A stretch of 32,218 nucleotides of DNA from Rhodobacteraceae bacterium CG17_big_fil_post_rev_8_21_14_2_50_65_11 (GCA_002783145.1 PFEX01000004.1:1-32218); one strand, 5' to 3'; positions 20,078 to 29,394 are shown, numbered from the stretch's first letter. Numbers and translations are program-made. Notes: generated by a model from the sequence alone, not told the origin.

Positions 20078-21559
20078 CTATCGCACCCCGGCATCGCCGA
20101 GGCCGGCGATTTCCTCGGCGATCCGGCGAATACCATCGGGGATCTTTTCCGACGCGATGGAACTGTAGGCCAGACGGTAAAACCGGTTCGCCCCGTCCTG
20201 ATCGTGGAAAAAGCCACGCCCCGGTTCGATCACCACCCCCCGGTCATAAAGCCGCCGGGTCAGAAGATCGGTATCAATACCCTCGGGCGCCGCCATCCAG
20301 AAGCTTGACCCGCCCGTCGCCGTGGCCCCTGCAATCGTCAAGCCATGGCGGGCGATCGCCTCTGCCGTCACCGCGCGCCGCGTCGCGTAGGCCCGGCGCA
20401 TTCGGTTGATCTGCGCGTCATAGTGGCCGAGCGACAGGAAATAGGCGACGGTGCGCTGGATATGCCCCGGCGGGTGGCGCAGCACCAGCGTGCGCAGCGC
20501 ACGCGCCTCGCGCACGAATTCCGCGTCCGCGACCAGATAGCCAAGGCGCAAACCCGGAAACAACGATTTCGAGAACGATCCGATATGGATGACCGATCCT
20601 GCCTCGTCCATGGACTTGAGCGATGGCGACGGCGCGCCCTTGAATGACATCTCGAATTCATAGTCATCCTCGACCAGCACGATGCCCCGCTCCGCCGCCA
20701 TGTCGAGCAACCGTCGCCGCCGCTCCAGCGGCATCGTCACGTTGGTCGGGCAATGGTGCGACACGGTGGTGAAGACGACATCGGTATCGGGCGGCAGCGC
20801 GTCGGGCGGCAGACCGCCGTCATCGACATCCACCGGCACAAGATGACAGCGCGTCTGCATCAAGATCTCGCGCAGGCCGGGATAGGTCGGGTTTTCTACC
20901 ACCGCGGTGCGCCGTTGCGTCAGCAGGATCTGCGCCGCCATCCACAGCGCGTTCTGCGCGCCCATGGTGATCAGGATCTCCTCCTCGCGGGCGGCGATGC
21001 CCCGGCGCGGCAGGATGTGGCGCTGGATATGTTCCACGAGGCGGTCGTCATCCGCCTCGTAGCGATCGGCAGTCAGGATCTCGAAATCCCGCTGGCCAAG
21101 CGCCTGAAGCGCGCACTGACGCCATGTCTGGTGCGAAAACAGCGTCGGATCCGCCTGCCCGTAGATGAAGGGATAGGGATGGTCCTTCCAGTTGGCAGGG
21201 CGCAGCGGCAAGGCGGGCCCGTCAAACCGCCGCCCAATGGCGCGCGACCAGTCGATCCGGCGCCGGTCCCCTGGCCCGGAAAGGTCGAAATCCGGCGGCG
21301 TCGGGGCCGAGTCGGAGACATAATATCCCGACCGCCCGCGCGAATTCAGGTATTCGTCGGCCACCAGTTCCGTATAGGCATTGGTCACGGTAATCCGGCT
21401 GATACCAAGATGTTCAGCCAGTTTCCGGCTGGAAGGCAGCTTCTCGCCGGGCCGGAACCGACCCGACAGGATGCCCTCTGCCACCAGTCTTTGCACCTTT
21501 TGTTGAAGGGTTCCCGTCACTTCCACATCAAGGAAAAGGGACTCCACAGGGATCGACAT
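20078..21559 (-). CDS. MocR/PdxR-type GntR transcriptional regulator with aminotransferase-like domain (TauR-like by context)
   Basis: N-terminal wHTH SGRFRPGEKLPSSRKLAEHLGISRITVTNAYTELVADEYL; C-terminal PLP lysine motif GSFSKSLFPGLRLGY; divergent to Tpa-like gene. Confidence 0.93.
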   Translation of the reverse strand: MSIPVESLFLDVEVTGTLQQKVQRLVAEGILSGRFRPGEKLPSSRKLAEHLGISRITVTNAYTELVADEYLNSRGRSGYYVSDSAPTPPDFDLSGPGDRRRIDWSRAIGRRFDGPALPLRPANWKDHPYPFIYGQADPTLFSHQTWRQCALQALGQRDFEILTADRYEADDDRLVEHIQRHILPRRGIAAREEEILITMGAQNALWMAAQILLTQRRTAVVENPTYPGLREILMQTRCHLVPVDVDDGGLPPDALPPDTDVVFTTVSHHCPTNVTMPLERRRRLLDMAAERGIVLVEDDYEFEMSFKGAPSPSLKSMDEAGSVIHIGSFSKSLFPGLRLGYLVADAEFVREARALRTLVLRHPPGHIQRTVAYFLSLGHYDAQINRMRRAYATRRAVTAEAIARHGLTIAGATATGGSSFWMAAPEGIDTDLLTRRLYDRGVVIEPGRGFFHDQDGANRFYRLAYSSIASEKIPDGIRRIAEEIAGLGDAGVR

Positions 21560-21560
21560 G

Positions 21561-21662
21561 CTGGCCTTACCTCACGCCTTGTCTGGCCTTACCCCCAAAT
21601 GTGCGGGCACCCGGCGCGCTGTCAATGCACTGGCGCTATCTTTGCAGCGTTTCTGGCCCTAT
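21561..21662. promoter_or_regulatory. Four-copy direct repeat array, putative MocR/TauR binding sites
   Basis: CTGGCCTTAC 21561-21570, CTGGCCTTAC 21583-21592, CTGGCGCTAT 21630-21639, CTGGCCCTAT 21653-21662; start spacing 22, 47, 23 bp. Confidence 0.65.
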
Positions 21663-21722
21663 CGGTTCTGCCCAAGCCCCTGCACTCTGATGACAGACCC
21701 TTGTCCGTCCCGGAGGCCCCCA

Positions 21723-23122
21723 TGAACACCCCCTTCAACCCAAATGACATCAGCCACGTGATCGAGGCCGATCGCGCCAATGTCTGGCACCACCTGATCC
21801 AGCACAAGCCGTTCGAGACCGGCGAGCCGCGCATCATCGTCGAGGGCAAGGGCATGCGGGTCTGGGACGCGCATGGCAAGGAATATATCGACGCGGTGTC
21901 CGGCGCGGTCTGGACCGTAAACACCGGCTACGGGCGGACCCGCATCGCCGACGCGGTGCGCGAACAGCTGGTCAAGATGTGCTACTTTGCGCAAGCTGCC
22001 GGGTCGATCCCCGGTGCGCTCTACGCCGAGAAACTGATAGAGAAGATGCCGGGCATGTCCCGCGTCTACTACACCAACTCGGGGTCCGAGGCGAACGAGA
22101 AGGCGTTCAAGATGGTGCGCCAGATCGCGCACAAGAAATACGGCGGCAAGAAAACCAAGATCCTCTACCGCGACCGCGATTACCACGGCTCCACCCTCGC
22201 CGCGATGTCGGCGGGCGGGCAGGACGAACGCAACATGCAGTACGGCCCCTTCGCGCCGGATTTCGTGCGCGTCCCCCATTGCATGGAATACCGAAAGGAG
22301 GAGCTGGGCCTCGGCCACCTCTCGGGCCGCGCCTTCGGCATCGCGGCGGCCAACCAGATCGAGGAGGTGATCCTGCGCGAGGGCCCCGAAACGGTCGGCG
22401 CGCTGTGCCTTGAACCCGTCACTGCGGGCGGCGGCATCATTACCCCGCCCGAAGGCTACTGGGACCGGGTGCAGGAAATCTGCAAGCAGTACGATATCCT
22501 GCTGCATATCGACGAGGTTGTCTGCGGCATCGGGCGCACCGGCACCCATTGGTTCGGCTATCAGCATTACGGTGTGAAACCCGACTTCGTGACCATGGCC
22601 AAGGGGGTCGCCTCGGGCTACGCCGCGATTGCCTGCATGGTGACGACAGAAGAGGTGTTCGACCTCTTCAAGTCCGACCCGACCGACAAGCTCGACCATT
22701 TCCGCGATATCTCCACCTTCGGGGGCTGCACCGGCGGCCCGGCGGCAGCCCTGGAGAACATGAAGATCATCGAGGAAGAGGACCTGTTGACCAACACAAC
22801 CGAAATGGGCGCGCGGCTGATGGGCAACCTCACCGCCCTGATGGACAAGCACGAGGTCATCGGCGACGTGCGCGGCAAGGGCCTCTTTCAAGGTGTCGAA
22901 CTGGTAACGGATCGCACCACGAAAGAGCCGGTGGAGGAAAAGCATGTCGGCGCGGTGGTGGCCGAATGCGCCAATCTGGGGGTGATCATCGGCGCCGCCA
23001 ACCGCTCGATTCCAGGGCGCAACAACGTGCTCTGTTTCAGTCCGGCGCTGATTGCGACGGCTGCCGATATCGACGCGATCACCGATGCGGTGGACAAGGC
23101 CCTGACCAAGGTCTTCGGCTGA
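21723..23122 (+). CDS. tpa: Class III aminotransferase, taurine(hypotaurine)-pyruvate aminotransferase-like
   Basis: MNTPFNPNDISHVIEADRANVWHHLIQHKPFE...GAVWTVNTGYGR...YYTNSGSEANEKAFKMVRQIAHKKYGGKKTKILYRDRDYHGSTL...FVTMAKGVASGYAA; ggagg RBS upstream. Confidence 0.8.
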
Positions 23123-23161
23123 CCCGGACCCGTTCATCCTGAACAGAATACCTCGGGGCTT

Positions 23162-23178
23162 TGGGGGCAGCGCCCCCA
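23162..23178. terminator. Hairpin between convergent tpa-like gene and yacG
   Basis: TGGGGGC-agc-GCCCCCA inverted repeat (7-bp stem). Confidence 0.5.
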
Positions 23179-23266
23179 GGACGCCGGGATCCATGCCACG
23201 CCCCGAAATCTGGGTGGGTGCGCCCCGCCGATGAGCCCCGCCCAGCGGGTGCAAAGAGGCGCTGGG

Positions 23267-23452
23267 TCAGTGCAACCGCTCGTCGTCCCCGTCGCCCACG
23301 GCCCCGGCGGCGGCCTCGATATCCTCGGGGTCTTGCGAGGGAATGGCGTAACGGCCGTTCAGCCAGCGGCCCAGATCGACGTCCGCGCAGCGGCGCGAAC
23401 AGAACGGGTGGTATTTCGGATCGCTGTCCTTGGCACAGATCGGGCAGGTCAC
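23267..23452 (-). CDS. yacG: DNA gyrase inhibitor YacG (zinc-binding)
   Basis: MTCPICAKDSDPKYHPFCSRRCADVDLGRWLNGRYAIP: CX2C...CX3C zinc motif. Confidence 0.92.
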   Translation of the reverse strand: MTCPICAKDSDPKYHPFCSRRCADVDLGRWLNGRYAIPSQDPEDIEAAAGAVGDGDDERLH

Positions 23453-23519
23453 GCGCAGCCTCCATCACGTCGCTCGCGGGCAACCTGCCACACCCCCGCG
23501 CCGCGCAAAAGGCCCCGCG

Positions 23520-24563
23520 TCAGAGCAGCGCCGACAGCGGCAACCGGTCGCGCTTGCGCTGCAATTCAAACATCCCCAGCGGCGTCCAACCCGCCAGCAC
23601 CGTGTCGGTGCCGTCAAGGCGCAGGGCGCGGCGCAGCGCATCCTCGAAGCGGCGGCGGTCCTTCTTCGGCATTGGCGCCGGGTCAAGCGTGATCTGCCCA
23701 CCGAGGCCCCGCAACCGCAACTGGCGCGGCAATTCCTTCGCGACGGCAAGATTGGCCTTCAGACCGGCGGCAAGCGAGGTATCGGCGCCGGTATTCACGT
23801 CGACCGCGACAAGGGCCGAGGTCGGTTCCACCACCATCGACGCGCCGCCCGAAAGCGGCACATGGCGGTCTTGCAGGGCTGCGATGGCCTCGTGCACGCC
23901 GTGAGCCTCGAAAACACCCGCGTGCTCGATCACCTCGTCGGGTGCCGGCAGCGACCAGTCGCGCCAGGCCAGAAGATGCGCATTGGGCGCATCGACCAGC
24001 AACTCCGCCTCGCCCGCGCGGTCGGCGCCAACCGCCTCGGCCAGATCGCGCATGGCGGCGATGTCATCGGCAAGCTCATCCTCGTCGGCCCCATCGGCGG
24101 CGCTGCGCAGGATCAGGCCGCAGCCTTCGGGCGCGCCCTGCATCGCCTCGTGCGCAATCACTTGCAGGCGGTCGCGCTCCGCCTCGTCCTTGATCGACCG
24201 CGCGATGTTCAGCCCCGGCGCGTCCGGCGTGACAATGGCAAGGCGCGACTTGAACAAGAGGCGCGTGGTGACCGGCGTTGCCTTGCCATCCAGTCCCAGC
24301 CCGGTGACTTGCACCAGCAGCGGCTGGCCGGGCGCAAGCCCCTTGCCCTGTTTCAGAAAGCCCGCGTGCCCCCCCGGCAGGCGCAGGATCATGCCGCCCT
24401 GCCCCTTCAGTGGCCGATCGCAGATGCCGCGCAGGATCGCCCCAAGCTCCGGCGCGCCACCCTCGGGCGGGTCGATCAGCAGATCTTCCAGCCGGCCATC
24501 AACCATCAGCGCGGCGGCGGGACGCCCGTCAATATGGTCGAGCAGAACGGAACGGCCTTTCAT
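23520..24563 (-). CDS. Ribonuclease E/G family protein (short form)
   Basis: 347 aa; [31 protein letters not shown]...S1-like region...[12 protein letters not shown]...[11 protein letters not shown]...GMFELQRKR; ends before any CPxCxG Zn-link. Confidence 0.85.
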   Translation of the reverse strand: MKGRSVLLDHIDGRPAAALMVDGRLEDLLIDPPEGGAPELGAILRGICDRPLKGQGGMILRLPGGHAGFLKQGKGLAPGQPLLVQVTGLGLDGKATPVTTRLLFKSRLAIVTPDAPGLNIARSIKDEAERDRLQVIAHEAMQGAPEGCGLILRSAADGADEDELADDIAAMRDLAEAVGADRAGEAELLVDAPNAHLLAWRDWSLPAPDEVIEHAGVFEAHGVHEAIAALQDRHVPLSGGASMVVEPTSALVAVDVNTGADTSLAAGLKANLAVAKELPRQLRLRGLGGQITLDPAPMPKKDRRRFEDALRRALRLDGTDTVLAGWTPLGMFELQRKRDRLPLSALL

Positions 24564-25135
24564 GTCCGGCACCAGACCGGATAACCCGCCGCCTGCAACA
24601 GATGCGCGGTTTCCGGCAAGGGCAGCCCCATGATGGCGTGAAAGCTGCCGCTGATCCACGGGATGAAGGCGCCTGCGGGGCCTTGAATGGAATAGCCACC
24701 GGCCTTGCCTTGCCAGTCACCGCTATCGAGATAGGCGTTGAGTTCGAGGTCCGACAGAAGCTTCATCTTCACCCGGCTTTCGACCGTTCGTTGCCAAAGC
24801 CTGTCCCCCCGCCGCACGGCGACCGAGGTATAGACGCGGTGACGGCGACCGGACAGCGCGGTGAGGAATTCGGCGGCTTCGCCCGCATCGGCGGGTTTGC
24901 CCATGATCCGGCGGCCCATGGCGACGGTGGTATCGGCGCAGAGCACCACATCCTCGGTCGCGGCCGAGATCGCAAGCGCCTTTTCCCGCGCCACCCGTTC
25001 GACGTAGGGGCGCGGCAGTTCGCCCTTCAAGGGGTCTTCGTCGATATCGGCGTGGCGGATCACATCGGGCACGACACCTAAGATCCCCAACAGCTCCTGC
25101 CGCCGGGGGCTTGCCGATCCGAGGACCAAAGCCAT
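24560..25135 (-). CDS. maf: Maf-like nucleoside triphosphate pyrophosphatase
   Basis: [36 protein letters not shown]; 4-bp ATGA overlap with downstream RNase gene. Confidence 0.95.
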   Translation of the reverse strand: MALVLGSASPRRQELLGILGVVPDVIRHADIDEDPLKGELPRPYVERVAREKALAISAATEDVVLCADTTVAMGRRIMGKPADAGEAAEFLTALSGRRHRVYTSVAVRRGDRLWQRTVESRVKMKLLSDLELNAYLDSGDWQGKAGGYSIQGPAGAFIPWISGSFHAIMGLPLPETAHLLQAAGYPVWCRT

Positions 25136-25145
25136 CTTGTGTCGC

Positions 25146-25364
25146 TTACTTGAAGCGATAGTTGATCCGACCCTTGGTCAGATCATAGGGGGTCATCTCG
25201 ACCTGCACCTTGTCGCCGGCCAGAACCCGGATGCGGTTCTTGCGCATCTTGCCTGCCGTGTGTGCGATGATCTCATGGCCGTTTTCAAGCTCGACCCGGA
25301 ACGTCGCATTCGGCAGGAGTTCCTTCACGACACCGGGAAATTCGAGCATTTCTTCCTTGGCCAT
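25146..25364 (-). CDS. infA: Translation initiation factor IF-1
   Basis: [72 protein letters not shown]. Confidence 0.99.
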   Translation of the reverse strand: MAKEEMLEFPGVVKELLPNATFRVELENGHEIIAHTAGKMRKNRIRVLAGDKVQVEMTPYDLTKGRINYRFK

Positions 25365-25448
25365 GGTCTCTCCTACATGAATGATCCGCGTTTGGAGCGC
25401 GGAATGGCGGATAAATGCGCCCGTTCGACGGGTTTTTCAAGGCGAATC

Positions 25449-26327
25449 TCACGCCCGCGCGGGGCCAGCCGGAACGGTGACAGGTGTGACCCGCTCAAGG
25501 CCACCGGGCCAGTCGGCGAAATTGCCGACCTGCCCGGTGCGGCGCGGCGCGGCAATGGCGGCGGGGTCGACCTCTGCCACCACCGCGCCGGGTGTGTCGG
25601 TCTCGCCCTGCGCCAGAATCCCGGTCTCCGGCAGCCCGTGGTCGGGCGGACAGAAGAAAGCTGCGCGCCCGGTCGATCGGTCAATGGGATCGCAGCCCGA
25701 AACCTCGCCCACCAGCGGGGCCTGCACGACAAGGCACTGGTTTTCTATGGCGCGGGCGCGACAAGACTGGCGCACGCGCGTCTGACCGGCGGCAAGATCG
25801 GTGCAGGAGGGCACGATGATCATCTCTGCCCCCGCGTCGCACAGCGCGCGCGCTTGCAGGGGAAACTCGCTGTCGTAGCAGACCAGAAGGCCGATCTTGC
25901 CAATGGCGGTGTCGAACAGGCGCAGCGCCTCGCCCGCCACCATGCCAAACGCCTCGCGTTCATAGCGCAGCAGCAACCGCTTGTCCTGATGTGCGACGCT
26001 GCCATCGGGCGCGACAAGCCAGCTTCGGTTGACCACGCCGCGCGCTGTCACCACGGGGCCGGAGCCGGCCACGATGTGGCAGCCATGCGCCTGCGCCATG
26101 TGGCGGAACTGATCCACCCACTTATCCGCCCGCTCTGCCGCCAGATCGCGCCAGTCGCTGATACTGGCGCTGCGAGGGCCGGTGATCAGGGCGGCCTCCA
26201 TCGCGGCGTATTCGGGGAAAACGACCAGATCTGCGGCAGCCTCGCGCAGTATGGCGTCAAGCTTGGCTTTCTGCGCGCCCCAGCCAGACAGCCGCTCGCA
26301 TTGGTAGGCGACGGCAGCGATCCTCAC
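25449..26327 (-). CDS. Carbon-nitrogen hydrolase (nitrilase superfamily)
   Basis: GTG start (VRIAAVAYQCERLSGWGAQKAKL); catalytic E in VVFPEY, K in HQDKRLLLRYER, C in LLVCYDSEFP. Confidence 0.9.
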   Translation of the reverse strand: MRIAAVAYQCERLSGWGAQKAKLDAILREAAADLVVFPEYAAMEAALITGPRSASISDWRDLAAERADKWVDQFRHMAQAHGCHIVAGSGPVVTARGVVNRSWLVAPDGSVAHQDKRLLLRYEREAFGMVAGEALRLFDTAIGKIGLLVCYDSEFPLQARALCDAGAEMIIVPSCTDLAAGQTRVRQSCRARAIENQCLVVQAPLVGEVSGCDPIDRSTGRAAFFCPPDHGLPETGILAQGETDTPGAVVAEVDPAAIAAPRRTGQVGNFADWPGGLERVTPVTVPAGPARA

Positions 26328-26800
26328 GACATGAAGCCTTGCGTCGGCGGGCCGAAACGGCCCCAGATCCGTTCGATCAGCATATCGCGGGTCTGGCGGT
26401 AGGCGGCAAGCTGCGCCTCTCGCGTGTGACCGATGCCGGATGGATCGAGGATCTGCCAATGGTCCACATCGACGTGAAAATGGCGCGTCAGTTCCTGTGC
26501 CCGGCGCAGGCTGGCGGGGCTGAGCGCGATGATCAGGTCGAAGCCTGACAGATCGTCGCCCCATTCCTCCATCTCGTCGAAACTGCGCGAGCGATGGCTT
26601 TCCAGTTCCACCCCGATCTCGGCGCAGACAGCAATGGCGAACCCGTCGATTTCAAGGTCGTTATGCACCCCCGCCGATTGCACATAGGCGGCGTGACCGT
26701 AGAAATGCTTCATCAGCGCCTCGGCAATGGGGGAGCGAATCGCGTTGTGATCGCAGCAGAACAGGACGGATTGGGGGAAGTCCTGCGCCACGCCGTTCAC
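26324..26800 (-). CDS. Low-molecular-weight protein tyrosine phosphatase / ArsC-like family protein
   Basis: VLFCCDHNAIRSPIAEALMKH: CX5RS P-loop; GTGA overlap with downstream C-N hydrolase. Confidence 0.88.
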   Translation of the reverse strand: MNGVAQDFPQSVLFCCDHNAIRSPIAEALMKHFYGHAAYVQSAGVHNDLEIDGFAIAVCAEIGVELESHRSRSFDEMEEWGDDLSGFDLIIALSPASLRRAQELTRHFHVDVDHWQILDPSGIGHTREAQLAAYRQTRDMLIERIWGRFGPPTQGFMS

Positions 26801-27279
26801 CCGCCGTAATGCAGGACGCAGACGAGGGTGAAAAGGCGGCGGGCGGTGTCGTGATCGACAGCCGCCTTGCCGTCGAGCCGTTCCTGCAACACCCGCGCGC
26901 CTTCGTCATGGATGCCGCGCCGGGCCATGTCGATCGCCTCGATCTTGCTCGGCGGCAGGGTCTTGACCGCGTCGTAATAGCTTTCGCAGATCTGCCAGTA
27001 ATCCTTGACCACCTGACGGAACGGGCTGAGCGAGAGGTGAAATTCCGCAGCATCCTCGCCGCCCTCTGTATCGACATCGAAGACAAGGCGCCGGTCGCGG
27101 ATCGCAAGGTGCAGCGTGTAGGGCGCCGCGGGTGCGTCACCGCCGTCCCGAACGGGCAGAGCAAAACTGTTGTCTTCCAGAAGATCGAAGACGGCGACCT
27201 TGCGCTCCTGCTCGATCTCGGGCGTCGGCGGTGGCAGGTCGCTGTCGTCGATCTCGATGGCACAGATATCCTTGCTCAT
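26797..27279 (-). CDS. UPF0262 family protein
   Basis: MSKDICAIEIDDSDLPPPTPEIEQERKVAVFDLLEDNSFAL...YWQICESYYDAVKTLPPSKIEAIDMARRGIHDEGA; ATGA overlaps on both sides. Confidence 0.9.
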   Translation of the reverse strand: MSKDICAIEIDDSDLPPPTPEIEQERKVAVFDLLEDNSFALPVRDGGDAPAAPYTLHLAIRDRRLVFDVDTEGGEDAAEFHLSLSPFRQVVKDYWQICESYYDAVKTLPPSKIEAIDMARRGIHDEGARVLQERLDGKAAVDHDTARRLFTLVCVLHYGG

Positions 27280-28589
27280 TCGCCTGCCCTTTCGTTCAAC
27301 CGCGCCAGCCGAGCCCGCACGCTCAGCCCATGTGCCTCAAGGCTTTCGGACTTGGCAAGCGTTTCGGCCGCAGGGCCGATGGCCTTCAGCGCCTCGGGCG
27401 TCATTTGCGCCACGGTGGTCCGCTTGAGAAAATCCATCACCGACAGGCCCGAAGAAAACCGGGCGGAGCGGGCCGTGGGCAGAACGTGGTTGGGGCCGCC
27501 GACATAATCGCCGATCGCCTCGGGCGTCCATGGCCCGAGGAAGATCGCCCCGGCATGCACGGTCTTCAGGCTCAGCGCCTGCGCATCGGCGACGCACAGT
27601 TCCAGGTGTTCAGGCGCGATGCGGTTGGAAAGCTTGGCCGCCTCGTCGAGGTCTCGCACCGTGATGATGGCGCCAAAGTCACGCCAGCTGGCGCCGGCGA
27701 TGGCGCGCCGCTCCAGCGTTTTCAGCCGCGCCTCTACCGCTTGCGCAACGGCTTGCCCGAACCCGGCATCGTCGGTGATCAGGATCGACTGCGCGCTGTC
27801 GTCGTGCTCAGCCTGGCTTAGTAAATCGAGCGCGATCCAGTCAGGGTCGTTGCTCGCGTCCGCGATGACGAGAATCTCGGACGGCCCGGCGATCATGTCG
27901 ATCCCCACCTTGCCGAACACCCGGCGCTTGGCGGCAGCGACGAAGGCGTTGCCGGGTCCGGTGATCTTGTCGACGGGCTGGATCGTCTCGGTGCCATAGG
28001 CCATGGCGGCGATCGCCTGCGCGCCGCCGATGCGATAGACGGTCTCGACGCCCGACAGATGCGCGGCCAGCAGCACAAGCGGGTTGACCTTGCCATCCGG
28101 CGTCGGCGCGCAGACCACCAGCCGCCCGACGCCAGCCACCTGCGCCGGGATCGCGTTCATCAGCAGCGACGACGGGTAGGACGCCAGCCCCCCCGGCACG
28201 TAGAGACCGGCGGCGGAGACCGGCGACCAGCGCCAGCCCAGCGTCGCGCCCTCGGGGTCGGTCCAGCGGTGATCCTGCGGCATCTGGCGGGTGTGGTAGG
28301 CGCGGATGCGCTCGGCAGCCAGTTCCAGCGCGTCGCGCTCAGGCGCAGGCACCTCATCAATCGCGCTTGCGATTTCTTCGGCCGGAATCGCAAGCGTTTC
28401 AGGCGTCAGCGTCAATCGGTCGAAGCGCGTCGTCAACTCGATCACCGCCGCGTCGCCGCGGTGGCGCACATCAGCGATGATCGCGGCCACCGTTTCGTCC
28501 ACCTCCGGCGTTTCCTCGCGCTTCATGGTCAGAAGCGCCGCGAAGGCCGCGTCGAAGCCATCATCCTTTGTGTTGAGAAAAACCGGCAT
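27276..28589 (-). CDS. hisD: Histidinol dehydrogenase
   Basis: MPVFLNTKDDGFDAAFAALL...VYRIGGAQAIAAMAYGTETIQPVDKITGPGNAFVAAAKR...GPSEILVIAD...APEHLELCV. Confidence 0.98.
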   Translation of the reverse strand: MPVFLNTKDDGFDAAFAALLTMKREETPEVDETVAAIIADVRHRGDAAVIELTTRFDRLTLTPETLAIPAEEIASAIDEVPAPERDALELAAERIRAYHTRQMPQDHRWTDPEGATLGWRWSPVSAAGLYVPGGLASYPSSLLMNAIPAQVAGVGRLVVCAPTPDGKVNPLVLLAAHLSGVETVYRIGGAQAIAAMAYGTETIQPVDKITGPGNAFVAAAKRRVFGKVGIDMIAGPSEILVIADASNDPDWIALDLLSQAEHDDSAQSILITDDAGFGQAVAQAVEARLKTLERRAIAGASWRDFGAIITVRDLDEAAKLSNRIAPEHLELCVADAQALSLKTVHAGAIFLGPWTPEAIGDYVGGPNHVLPTARSARFSSGLSVMDFLKRTTVAQMTPEALKAIGPAAETLAKSESLEAHGLSVRARLARLNERAGE

Positions 28590-28908
28590 GATCCACCCGT
28601 TGTGATTGCCTCCCTCCTCTACCCGGCTTCGGCGGGGGATTGAAGCGCCAAGGGCTGCAATTTTCGGCCTCATCGGCGGATCGAGCCTTGCGCTCCAAAC
28701 CTGACGGAAAATACTCGGTAACCGCTTGGGGCCTTCTGCGGACGGTTGAGCTTGGGCGCGACGCGCGGAGTCAAGGCAAGTCCACGGCACGACACGCCCG
28801 CACGGGCTGGCCAATCGCGCGGCCACAAACGCCGGTTCTGTCCACATGGCCGACCTGCGTGGTGTCGCGGCGAGGCGCACACGCGCCCCGTTTCTCAACT
28901 GTCGAACG

Positions 28909-29394
28909 CTAAAGCGCGCGGTCCATCTCGACAAGGTCGAGAAACCGTCCGTCCCGCGTCAGCGCGCGCGGGACGCAAGCGCCAGTCGCCCGGAACCCCG
29001 CCCGTGTGTAAAGCGCACGGGCGGGGGCGTTACCCTCGGCCACGCTCAGCGTCAGGCGACAAACACCCCGCCGGCGCGCCACTGACAGAAGCCCGGACAG
29101 AAGCCGCCACGCGATGCCCTTGCCCCGGTGATCGGCGCGCACGTAAACGGCCTCGATCACCGCGCATTCCGGATCGAGCGCGGCGCACCCGGCGATCTCC
29201 TCCCCGATGCAGGCCACAAGAACAAAGTCGCGCTCCAGTTGCGCGGCAAACGCCGGCAGGGGCCACCCGGCAAGGGCGTCGTGGCTTTCACCGAAGGCCT
29301 CGGGATGCAGCGCCCACACCTCTTGCCGAAGCGACCGCCACAGGCCCGCGTCGCCCGCACCAAGGCGGCGCAAGGTGACGCGCGGGTGCCTCAT
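28909..29394 (-). CDS. GNAT family N-acetyltransferase
   Basis: [37 protein letters not shown]...VEAVYVRADHRGKGIAWRLLSGLL acetyl-CoA motif; ATGA overlap with DUF2948 gene (the longer ORF to 29469 overlaps it further). Confidence 0.9.
   Translation of the reverse strand: MRHPRVTLRRLGAGDAGLWRSLRQEVWALHPEAFGESHDALAGWPLPAFAAQLERDFVLVACIGEEIAGCAALDPECAVIEAVYVRADHRGKGIAWRLLSGLLSVARRRGVCRLTLSVAEGNAPARALYTRAGFRATGACVPRALTRDGRFLDLVEMDRAL

Noticed and set aside
20753-23122. 789-aa plus-strand ORF giving the aminotransferase an N-terminal extension
   Set aside because: The extension is antisense to the MocR gene; the start with RBS is at 21723.
21659-23254. 531-aa ORF antisense to the Tpa-like gene
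   Set aside because: Same high-GC shadow effect; composition is His/Arg/Gly/Ala-rich with no domain signal.
28689-28699. GCGCTCCAAAC 11-mer also present (opposite strand) in the infA leader
   Set aside because: Only 11 nt shared, with no matching flanks or structure; likely chance.
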